A stretch of 64,000 nt of DNA from Marinobacter sp. BW6. Its GTDB lineage: Bacteria; Pseudomonadota; Gammaproteobacteria; Pseudomonadales; Oleiphilaceae. The DNA is taken from positions 434,001-498,000 of the forward strand of contig NZ_VIRN01000037.1 in NCBI RefSeq assembly GCF_008107725.1. The letters are read 5' to 3'. The position numbers were made by a program, and so were the translations under genes. Within the stretch, counting starts at the first letter, position 1. Every line of letters begins with the position of its first letter. A model generated the notes under the pieces. It was not told where the DNA came from and did no database searches. It saw nothing but the letters and a program-made list of their open reading frames with translations. Of the stretch, positions 36,842 through 43,801 are shown one piece after another.

Positions 36842-38566
36842 ATGGGGCGGCCGCTACCGATATCGCGCATCATGCACAGCGGTCTTTTGCTGCGTTGCCC
36901 GCCGCAGACATCAATCGCTGATGCCGCTGCGCGGATGGCTGAAAATTCCGTCAGTTCGATTCTGATCACAGAGAATGACAAGGTGATTGGAATCTGGACC
37001 GAGCGGGATGCCCTGACTGTCGACTTTTCCAATCCAGAAAGTTTCGAGCGGCCGGTAAGTTCGGTTATGAGCTCTCCGGTATTGACGCTCTCCTACGGTA
37101 TGGATGCCGGGGAAGCGGCGCTGCGTTTCCGGGAAACCGGAAAACGCCACTTTCTGATCGTCGATGATTCCGGCACACCGGTCGGCATTCTTTCCCAGAC
37201 TGATCTTGCGCTGAACCAGGGGCTTGAACCATACCTGCGCCTGCGGGAAGTAAGTACGGCGATCCCCCATCCCCCGCTGGTTACCGATGGCACGCTACCA
37301 CTCTCTGAGGTGGCAGCGATCATGCACCGTCATCAGACAGATGCTGTCGTCGTGAACTGCCACGGCGAGGGTCTGGGCATCCTCACCGAGCGGGATATTG
37401 TGCGCCTGATAGCTCGCAACACCGGCAACGCGTTGGCCTCTGATCTGGCCACCCGACCATTATTTACGGTCAGCGAGTCTGACCCGTTGATTCATGCCAG
37501 GGATCTGCTGATCAACCATCGAATCCGCCATCTGGCGGTCACTAACAGCCAGGATGAAGTTACCGGCCTGATCGGCTACAACGATATGCTCGCGGGCGCC
37601 GAACAGATGTATCTTGACGATTTACGTGAAGCCCTTGAGCAGAGGGATAAGGCCCTTGCCAAATCCCGCCAGACTCTCCAGTTGGCAGAACGGGTGATTG
37701 AGTCCTCGTTCGAAGGCATCATGGTGACGGACAAGAACGTGAACATCGAGTTCGTTAACCCGGCGTTCACACACCTTACCGGCTACAGTCAGGAAGAAGT
37801 TGTCGGCAAATCGCCACAGATCCTTTCATCGGGGCGACACGACAGCGAATTCTACCAGCGGATGTGGAACTCCCTGGTCACCCACGGCTATTGGCGGGGC
37901 GAAATCTGGAACCGGCGCAAAACCGGAGAACTCTACCTCGAACTGCTGACAATCACCGCTATTACCGACAACGAAGGTAACACCACCCACTACGCCGGTC
38001 TGTTCACCGATATCACCCAGAACCGGAAAAACGAGGAACAGATCCGCCAGCTGGCCTACTACGACGCGCTTACCGGCATCCCGAACCGCCGGTTGCTGGA
38101 AGACCGCCTGGAGCACGCCATTCGGCATGCCCACCGACGCTCTTCCCTGCTGGCTGTCATGTTCATGGACCTGGATCATTTCAAGAACGTGAACGACCGG
38201 CTTGGCCACGCCGCCGGCGATGAATTACTGCTCCAGTTCACAAGCCGTGTCCAGAGCTGTCTGCGTGAGGACGATACCCTGGCCCGATTGGGTGGGGACG
38301 AATTCATTGTCCTGTTACCCGACCTTGAACAGCCCGAGGATGCCTACCAGGTGGCGGAACGCTTGATTGCGAGAAATGAACAGCCCTACCGAATCAACGG
38401 AGAATCCCTGAAGGTCGGTTCCAGCATCGGCATCAGCCTCTACCCCCAGGATGGCACCACCGCCTCCGAGATGCTGCAAGGTGCCGACATCGCCATGTAT
38501 CGAGCGAAGCAGGACGGGCGAAACCTGTTCCGCTTGTTCAATCCTGCGATTGCCAAAGGCGCCTGA
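36842..38566 (+). CDS. Cytoplasmic CBS-PAS-GGDEF diguanylate cyclase
   Basis: A 574-residue soluble signalling protein: two CBS pairs (about residues 5-125 and 135-255; e.g. MAENSVSSILITENDKVIG, FRETGKRHFLIVDDSG, MHRHQTDAVVVNC, LLINHRIRHLAVTN), a linker helix, a PAS domain (about 285-395, SSFEGIMVTDKNVNIEFVNP) and a GGDEF domain (about 405-565). The catalytic motif GGDEF is at residues 484-488 and an REDD I-site lies five residues before it. CBS pairs usually bind adenine nucleotides, so the enzyme may couple energy charge or SAM level to c-di-GMP; that is inference. GGGAGAA precedes the ATG. No EAL domain follows. Confidence 0.92.
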   Translation: MGRPLPISRIMHSGLLLRCPPQTSIADAAARMAENSVSSILITENDKVIGIWTERDALTVDFSNPESFERPVSSVMSSPVLTLSYGMDAGEAALRFRETGKRHFLIVDDSGTPVGILSQTDLALNQGLEPYLRLREVSTAIPHPPLVTDGTLPLSEVAAIMHRHQTDAVVVNCHGEGLGILTERDIVRLIARNTGNALASDLATRPLFTVSESDPLIHARDLLINHRIRHLAVTNSQDEVTGLIGYNDMLAGAEQMYLDDLREALEQRDKALAKSRQTLQLAERVIESSFEGIMVTDKNVNIEFVNPAFTHLTGYSQEEVVGKSPQILSSGRHDSEFYQRMWNSLVTHGYWRGEIWNRRKTGELYLELLTITAITDNEGNTTHYAGLFTDITQNRKNEEQIRQLAYYDALTGIPNRRLLEDRLEHAIRHAHRRSSLLAVMFMDLDHFKNVNDRLGHAAGDELLLQFTSRVQSCLREDDTLARLGGDEFIVLLPDLEQPEDAYQVAERLIARNEQPYRINGESLKVGSSIGISLYPQDGTTASEMLQGADIAMYRAKQDGRNLFRLFNPAIAKGA

Positions 38567-38629
38567 TCTCGCCCCGCATTCGCCAATGTGGCACTATTGC
38601 CCGCTCGATGAACGGCGGAGAAGCTCCCA

Positions 38630-39994
38630 ATGTTTTATACCACCCTTGCGGCGATTGCGGTCGCCATGATCCTGTTCGCCTGGCTCGGACTCAGGGCCCG
38701 TCTGGCTGACGGCGGCCTGGATGACTATGTGACGGCCCGGAACAGTCAGGGGGCCAAAGCCCTTGGGCTTTCTTTCCTCGCCTCGGGCATGGGCGGCTGG
38801 ATCCTGTTTGCACCGCCAGAGGTAGGCGCGCTGGTCGGTCCTCTGGCACTGGCCGGCTATGCCCTGGGTGCCGCGTTGCCGTTTATCGTGTTCGCCTTCT
38901 GTGGCCCCGCCATCCGCCGTTTCCTGCCCCAGGGACGCAGCATCGGTGAGTTCGCCAACGCCTGTTATGGCAATGGTGTTAGGCGCTATGTCTCGATGAT
39001 TTCAGTGCTCTACATGCTCTGCTTCCTGACCGCTGAACTCACCGCCATTGGCGCCATTACGTCACTGCTTTCAGGCATCGACGGTGGCGTTGTGGTGATT
39101 GGGGTCGCCGTAACCACGCTGATCTATACCGCCGTCGGCGGCCTGCGCGCCAGTATCGTCACGGATCAATGGCAGGCCCTGTTGCTGATTGGCCTGTTGG
39201 GCATTGTCAGTTTCGTGGCGCTTGGAAAACTTCCGGACGCGGCACCGACGGCACTTCCGGATATTCCGACCTCCGCTGCCCTGAGCGTAGCGCTGACTCT
39301 GGTCATCGCAGTAACCGCTGCAAACCTGTTTCACCAGGGATACTGGCAACGCTTGTGGTCTGCCCGGGACACCCAGGCCCTGAGCCAAGGCGCGCTGTTG
39401 GGTGGTGTAGTCACCATTGCCGTTGTCGCAGTGGTAGGCGGGCTTGGCATTCTGGCGGCCATGAGCGGCGCCGACCTTGGCAATCCTCCTATTCCGTTCT
39501 TTGCCTTGCTGGCCGATGCCCCGGCCTGGCTGGCTTTGCCGGCGCTTATTCTGGCCATCACGCTGGTCGCTTCGTCCGTGGATACCCTGCAGAATGCGCT
39601 GGCATCCCTGGCGGTTACCGAGAAACAGGGGCTCTCCATTGTCAGCGCCCGATGGTTCACGGTGCTACTGATGATTCCAGTGGTTCTGGTAGCGCTTCAG
39701 GGGATCTCTGTGCTGCGGCTGTTTCTGATCGCGGACCTGCTGTGCGCTACAGCAGTATTGCCGGTATTGATGGGACTCTGGGGGAAAATGACCACCCGGG
39801 CGGCGATTCTGGGCTGTCTGGCAGGGCTTTTCGGGGCGATTCTGCCCGGCTGGATTTCTGGAGGAAGTTTGATGGCCGGCCTGGAAGCTGCGAGTTTCCC
39901 CGGCAGCATTCCAACCCTGATGCCTTTCGTTGGTGCCCTTGCAGGCTCTGGATTGGTAAGTCTCGCGATCGCGGTTGCAGCCCCGAAACGCTAG
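38630..39994 (+). CDS. Sodium:solute symporter family (SSS) transporter
   Basis: A 454-residue polytopic inner-membrane protein with about 12-13 helices. SSS-family features include DDYVTARNSQGAKALGLS near the N-terminus, LTAELTAIGAIT, and the signature IYTAVGGLRASIVTDQWQ, followed by ASSVDTLQNALASLAV. The family imports sugars, amino acids, urea or carboxylates with sodium; the substrate is not evident. It is shorter than PutP-type members (about 500 aa). It stands alone between the GGDEF gene and the convergent envelope gene cluster. Confidence 0.88.
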   Translation: MFYTTLAAIAVAMILFAWLGLRARLADGGLDDYVTARNSQGAKALGLSFLASGMGGWILFAPPEVGALVGPLALAGYALGAALPFIVFAFCGPAIRRFLPQGRSIGEFANACYGNGVRRYVSMISVLYMLCFLTAELTAIGAITSLLSGIDGGVVVIGVAVTTLIYTAVGGLRASIVTDQWQALLLIGLLGIVSFVALGKLPDAAPTALPDIPTSAALSVALTLVIAVTAANLFHQGYWQRLWSARDTQALSQGALLGGVVTIAVVAVVGGLGILAAMSGADLGNPPIPFFALLADAPAWLALPALILAITLVASSVDTLQNALASLAVTEKQGLSIVSARWFTVLLMIPVVLVALQGISVLRLFLIADLLCATAVLPVLMGLWGKMTTRAAILGCLAGLFGAILPGWISGGSLMAGLEAASFPGSIPTLMPFVGALAGSGLVSLAIAVAAPKR

Positions 39995-40004
39995 GAAGAG
40001 ACAT

Positions 40005-40032
40005 TGCTGTCCAGCCCTCTAGCTGGACAGCA
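40005..40032. terminator. Convergent hairpin between symporter and envelope operon
   Basis: An 11-bp stem, TGCTGTCCAGC (40005-40015) and GCTGGACAGCA (40022-40032), with a 6-base loop, spans the stop codon of the AgmX/PglI-like gene and lies 10 bases after the symporter stop. It is well placed as a bidirectional terminator for the two converging units, though T runs are lacking. Confidence 0.55.
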
Positions 40033-41023
40033 GCTCAATCGGGTACCGGATTTTGGTTTGGTCGACCCCCGGCCGCGCCCCGAAATCCACTAGCCTCAAG
40101 CGGTTACAGATCTTGCTCTCGAGCGCCGGCTCATTCAACGTGGATTCCACTACTGAGCAACTGGATACCGCACCATTAGGCTCTATGACCAGCTCCGGAG
40201 TGATACTCCCCTGAAGCGAAGGCTTACGTCGCAACTCCCGGTTGTAAATGCTGTATATCGCGGACTTGTTGGCGTCCATTGTCCGACGCAATTCTTCCTT
40301 GCTCCGGGTTCGGGCAGCGGTTTCCTGCTGCTCCTTGCGGGCCGCCTCTTTGACTGCAGCAACCCGTTCTGCCTCCGCAACTTCTGCGCGCTGGCGCTCA
40401 GCAAGCGCGACCTGACGAGTCTCCCGGTTCAGAGCCTCCTCCTTTACGCCACTGCTCCGGGTATTCTCCGACGCACGCGACGCCAGGGTATCACCGGTTT
40501 TCCGCGCGATGGGTTCAGCAGTCTTTGCTACCGGCCCATCGAGCTTGACTGAATCTGCCAGGGAACTCAGTTTTGAGAGCTCGTTCCCCATGGCCAGAAT
40601 ACCGGTATTCTTTGCCTTCTCCCGGGCTTTGGCGACCTCTTCAGGCTTCGGCTTCGGCTCTGGCTTTGGCTCTGGTTTTTCCGCTACCTGTGGTTCAGGC
40701 TCCGGCTCCGGTTCCGGAACTACCGGCTCAGGTACGGGCGCCGGCTCCGGTTCAGGCTTCGCCTGCTCCACCGGCTTTTCCTCAGGCTTCGGCGGCTCGG
40801 GCTCGGGCAGCACCGGTTTCGGCGGCTCCTTTTTCTCGATGATCAGTTTGGCGAGCTGGGGCGGCAAGGCCTCCTGTTCCTGCCTGTCCCGCTCTGGGAG
40901 TTCTATCCAGCTGACATAGCCTGCGAATGCGAGGAACAGTGGCACCACCACAACGGCTGCCGCCAGCAGCCGCTTTCGCTCCCCTCGCTCCTGATTCCAG
41001 GGCAATCCGTACCGGTAATCCAT
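40019..41023 (-). CDS. TonB-like protein with AgmX/PglI-type C-terminal domain
   Basis: This 334-residue protein has the layout of an energy transducer: a short cytoplasmic start, one transmembrane helix (about 20-42), a periplasm-spanning Pro/Glu/Lys-rich tract (about 63-135, repeats such as PEPEPEPQ and KPEPKPEPKPKPE), a charged helical region, and a C-terminal domain (about 245-330; SIYNRELRRKPSLQGSITPE, then IEPNGAVSSCSVVESTL and ICNRLR) of the AgmX/PglI group related to TonB. In Myxococcus such proteins belong to the gliding machinery. It is the last gene of the envelope operon, 5 bases after ExbD-1, and is probably driven by the adjacent TolQ/ExbD proteins. Confidence 0.85.
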   Translation of the reverse strand: MDYRYGLPWNQERGERKRLLAAAVVVVPLFLAFAGYVSWIELPERDRQEQEALPPQLAKLIIEKKEPPKPVLPEPEPPKPEEKPVEQAKPEPEPAPVPEPVVPEPEPEPEPQVAEKPEPKPEPKPKPEEVAKAREKAKNTGILAMGNELSKLSSLADSVKLDGPVAKTAEPIARKTGDTLASRASENTRSSGVKEEALNRETRQVALAERQRAEVAEAERVAAVKEAARKEQQETAARTRSKEELRRTMDANKSAIYSIYNRELRRKPSLQGSITPELVIEPNGAVSSCSVVESTLNEPALESKICNRLRLVDFGARPGVDQTKIRYPIELLSS

Positions 41024-41028
41024 ATTGG

Positions 41029-41529
41029 TCAGGCTCCCTGTTCCGTACGCTGATTAACCGCCAGGGAAATGCTGGCATAACCGGCGTCCACACAGGTGGA
41101 CATAATTTTCTTGAGCAACTCGTAAGGCAACTCCCGGTCCGCAAGGATGGTAATGGGGCGACCTGCATCCGATGCAGGTGCCGACGAACGGCTGGCCTGG
41201 TAGTCCAGCTCCTGTTTCAGGAAAGGCTCAACCTGACCGTCAAAGGTCTGGAAGGCGTCGCGTTTCACCACCAGTCGACCGTTTACCAGGATATCCCGGT
41301 CGGTCACGGTCAATGCCAGCACATCGCCCGGGGCTTTCTGGGCGGTGGAATCCGGCAGTTTAATGGTGCTGTTCTGGTTCAGTACCTGTACGTCGGACGA
41401 GGAGTTCACCATCAGGAAGAACACCAGGATGGTGAAGATATCCATCAGCGACACCAGGTTCATCTTTCCCTGGCTCTTGTTGCGGCGGTAATGGCGCTTC
41501 AGACGACGGGCTTTGGCGGATTCTTTCAT
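41029..41529 (-). CDS. ExbD/TolR-family biopolymer transport protein 1
   Basis: A 166-residue protein with one transmembrane helix near residue 25-45 (VSLMDIFTILVFFLMVNSS) containing the conserved aspartate that takes part in proton conduction, and a periplasmic domain (about 50-166; ALTVTDRDILVNGRLV, ITILADRELPYELLKKIM). The basic N-terminus (RRLKRHYRRNK) is cytoplasmic. It would form a proton-driven stator with TolQ and the second ExbD. Its ATG overlaps the stop of the second ExbD gene (ATGA). Two different ExbD proteins with one ExbB is the arrangement of Myxococcus AglR-AglQ-AglS. Confidence 0.9.
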   Translation of the reverse strand: MKESAKARRLKRHYRRNKSQGKMNLVSLMDIFTILVFFLMVNSSSDVQVLNQNSTIKLPDSTAQKAPGDVLALTVTDRDILVNGRLVVKRDAFQTFDGQVEPFLKQELDYQASRSSAPASDAGRPITILADRELPYELLKKIMSTCVDAGYASISLAVNQRTEQGA

Positions 41530-42038
41530 GAACTCACCTCCGCGGATCCCGGTGACTGGGGCGGAGCGTCACCGAGCGAGATCTCCGGGAACAGCTCTGC
41601 CTCTACTACACTGCCAGCGACCACGGCCTCATAGGAGCGTACCGTGTCCATGACAGAAACCAGGGACTGATAGGACGTCTGCCGGGAGGGCATGATGATC
41701 ACATCCTTTTTATCCGGCACCCGACTCTTGATTTCCTTCATGACATCCTTGAGCAAAGCGAAATCAAACTCGCCCTCACGCTGTGGAATATCCTTGATGA
41801 CGCCGCCCTGGTTATCGGCAACGACCAGACGATCCTCATAGATCACGACCTGAATCTGCAGTTCTTCCGCCTGCTCCGCCGACAAGCTTTCACCCGTCGG
41901 GAAGTTGAGTTCCAGAACACTGGTGTGGGCAAACACCATATTCAGCAGCAGTACCGGCACCAGCACAATCATGAGGTTCATGAAAGGCGTGATGTCGAGA
42001 TCAGCCTCACTTTGTAGGCGACGATGTTTCCGTCTCAT
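41526..42038 (-). CDS. ExbD/TolR-family biopolymer transport protein 2
   Basis: A 170-residue ExbD/TolR protein. The cytoplasmic start is basic (MRRKHRRLQSEAD) and leads into LDITPFMNLMIVLVPVLLLN, with the proton-carrying aspartate at the helix start, followed by a periplasmic domain (about 50-165; VVIYEDRLVVADNQGG, VIMPSRQTSYQSLVSVMD). It differs clearly from the other ExbD in this operon, so the two are not a recent duplication. It is placed 25 bases after the TolQ/ExbB gene and overlaps the next ExbD gene by 4 bases. Confidence 0.9.
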   Translation of the reverse strand: MRRKHRRLQSEADLDITPFMNLMIVLVPVLLLNMVFAHTSVLELNFPTGESLSAEQAEELQIQVVIYEDRLVVADNQGGVIKDIPQREGEFDFALLKDVMKEIKSRVPDKKDVIIMPSRQTSYQSLVSVMDTVRSYEAVVAGSVVEAELFPEISLGDAPPQSPGSAEVSS

Positions 42039-42063
42039 GGCCTGACATCCTTCTGGCTGGTTA

Positions 42064-42771
42064 TCAGGCCGGGCTACCGGCCGGAGTCGCTACCTGTGTC
42101 GGCCCAGCGGCATGCTGGGCCTGTGGCTGAACGGCGGATTTGTTGCCAGAGCCGTCGCTGAGAAGGTTCAACACCTTGATACCGGCCATCTCGAAGCTAT
42201 CCACGATTTCATTGGTCTTGGTCTGCAGCAGGGAGTGGATCAGCAGCATCGGAATGGCGGACATCAGGCCAAAAGCGGTGGTGTTCATGGCGACCGAAAT
42301 ACTCTGGGACAAGAGGCTCGCCTTCTGAGCCGGATCCGCCGCGGCTACTGCGGTAAACGCGGCAATCAGACCGATAATGGTACCAAGCAGACCCAGCAGC
42401 GTGGCGATGTTGGCCAGCGTTGCAAGGTACTGTGTGCGCTTTTCCAGCCGGGGCATCACATCCAGCAGCCCCTCTTCCATGGCGTATTCGATCTCTTCGC
42501 GACCCTGGCGGCGGGCCAGACGCTGGAGGCCGAAGCCGATCATGGTCGACATGGCACTACCGGATTCCTGGGTGTAATTCAGGGCGCCTTTCAGATCGCG
42601 CTTGGCAATCATCTGGTGCAGGCGGTTGAAGTCCCGACGGTTGGTCAGTTTCTGGGCGGAGAGGTAGACGTAACGTTCAATGGCGACAATGAGTCCGATA
42701 ATCAGCACAACGGCGATCGGAAACATAAAAAAGCCACCTTCCTGGAAGAAGCGAACGGCGGTATCGATCAT
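42064..42771 (-). CDS. MotA/TolQ/ExbB-family proton channel protein
   Basis: A 235-residue inner-membrane protein with three helices: about 15-33 (GFFMFPIAVVLIIGLIVAIE), about 115-140 and about 160-190. The conserved block is YLATLANIATLLGLLGTIIGLIAAFTAV, represented by LANIATLLGLLGTIIGLI, then ISVAMNTTAFGLMSAIPMLL. It is the motor-channel partner of the two ExbD proteins, turning proton flow into conformational work on periplasmic partners. The upstream 139-base gap to the 101-residue protein gene is the largest in the operon, so an internal promoter for the motor genes is possible, though I see no clear one. Confidence 0.92.
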   Translation of the reverse strand: MIDTAVRFFQEGGFFMFPIAVVLIIGLIVAIERYVYLSAQKLTNRRDFNRLHQMIAKRDLKGALNYTQESGSAMSTMIGFGLQRLARRQGREEIEYAMEEGLLDVMPRLEKRTQYLATLANIATLLGLLGTIIGLIAAFTAVAAADPAQKASLLSQSISVAMNTTAFGLMSAIPMLLIHSLLQTKTNEIVDSFEMAGIKVLNLLSDGSGNKSAVQPQAQHAAGPTQVATPAGSPA

Positions 42772-42910
42772 TTTCTGGGCACTCCATGGTCCGGTTTTCA
42801 GATCAGTCTATGCGCGGCCTGACCTTGTGCGGGTAAGTTCGCGAAAGTCTGTGTGAGGGTTTGTTTAATCTTGCGCAGGGACACACTCAGGATGCGACAG
42901 GCATCACACT

Positions 42911-43216
42911 CTATTCCCCAGCTGCTGCCTGGGTCTGCCTGATGAACGCTTCGTGGTACCTGATAAACCGCTGGAACTCGTAGCGCTCCAGGGGCCGAAG
43001 GCCCTGATCAACCATCAGGCGTTCCTCCGGCGCTCGCAACTCGTCCACTTCCGGTGGCTGCCAGGGCACCAGATACATCACCGTGGGCACTTCCTGATCG
43101 CCACGGATTCGTGTGCCTTCGATGGTTACAACACCCGGGGCGTCCTGGGCGTAAAGCATCGGCGCCGTGGGCAATAGCGCAGAAACTGCGAGAGCGATCA
43201 GCGCGGGATGTTTCAT
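42911..43216 (-). CDS. Small exported protein of unknown function
   Basis: A 101-residue protein with a signal peptide (MKHPALIALAVSALLPTAP, cleavage after about LYAQ). The mature part of about 77 residues has VVTIEGTRIRGDQEVPTVMY and a Glu/Arg-rich helical tail (LRPLERYEFQRFIRYHEAFI). I recognise no domain. Its place between the TPR lipoprotein and the motor genes suggests a periplasmic accessory part of the same machine. GGAAAAG lies upstream of the ATG. Confidence 0.75.
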   Translation of the reverse strand: MKHPALIALAVSALLPTAPMLYAQDAPGVVTIEGTRIRGDQEVPTVMYLVPWQPPEVDELRAPEERLMVDQGLRPLERYEFQRFIRYHEAFIRQTQAAAGE

Positions 43217-43231
43217 ATCATCTTTTCCACA

Positions 43232-43801
43232 TCAGATTCTGTTTTTCGCATCGAAGATCCAGTCCTCCAGTCTCGGATGCGGCTCGCTGGCAGCCGATTG
43301 ATAACGCTCATAGAGGTCAACCGCATCCGCAGGATTACCCAGGTAGATATCAAGCAGGAAGGCCAGATTAAGGATTGCAGGCGCGTAATTCGGATCCACG
43401 GCCAGAGCCGCCCGATAATAGCGTTCCGCTTCATCGAATTCTCCGGCATTCCGGGCAATCACGCCCAGATGATTCAACGCCTGGACATGTTCGGGATTTA
43501 CCGCCAGCGCGCTCTCAAACCACTGTGTCGCGGAATCGGCATCTCCTTCCTGGAAAGCAATGATGCCAAGGTTGGCCATGGGGCCGGCCTTCTCCGGATA
43601 TGCTATGGCCAATTGCTCGAAACGGGACTGGGCTTCCGCAACGTTCCCCTGCTCCATGACCTGGACCGCCTCGTTGAATGAGGCTTCAAGGACAGCCTGC
43701 TCCGCCTCCCCCTCAGACTCTGGCGATGTCGGAGCCGTCACGCATCCGGACAACACAATCATGACTATCAGACTGGCTCCAAAGGCCCTAATCCAGTTCA
43801 T
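43232..43801 (-). CDS. TPR-repeat lipoprotein, small
   Basis: A 189-residue predicted lipoprotein (lipobox VLSGC, Cys20) with about three or four tetratricopeptide repeats (residues 45-180; e.g. NVAEAQSRFEQLAIAYPEKA, SATQWFESALAVNPEHVQAL, EAERYYRAALAVDPNYAPAI). TPRs are protein-protein docking modules, so it is probably an outer- or inner-membrane-anchored scaffold in the periplasm. The ATG at 43801 has GGGGG 6 bases upstream; a TTG at 43807 is rejected. It overlaps the end of the 961-residue TPR gene by 14 bases. In size and domain it is comparable with the TPR protein AglT/GltE of Myxococcus (inference). Confidence 0.85.
   Translation of the reverse strand: MNWIRAFGASLIVMIVLSGCVTAPTSPESEGEAEQAVLEASFNEAVQVMEQGNVAEAQSRFEQLAIAYPEKAGPMANLGIIAFQEGDADSATQWFESALAVNPEHVQALNHLGVIARNAGEFDEAERYYRAALAVDPNYAPAILNLAFLLDIYLGNPADAVDLYERYQSAASEPHPRLEDWIFDAKNRI

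Noticed and set aside
40620-40840. Repetitive DNA that could be taken for a tandem repeat or CRISPR-like array
   Set aside because: It encodes the Pro/Glu/Lys-rich periplasmic spacer of the TonB-like protein in frame; there are no regular repeat-spacer units.
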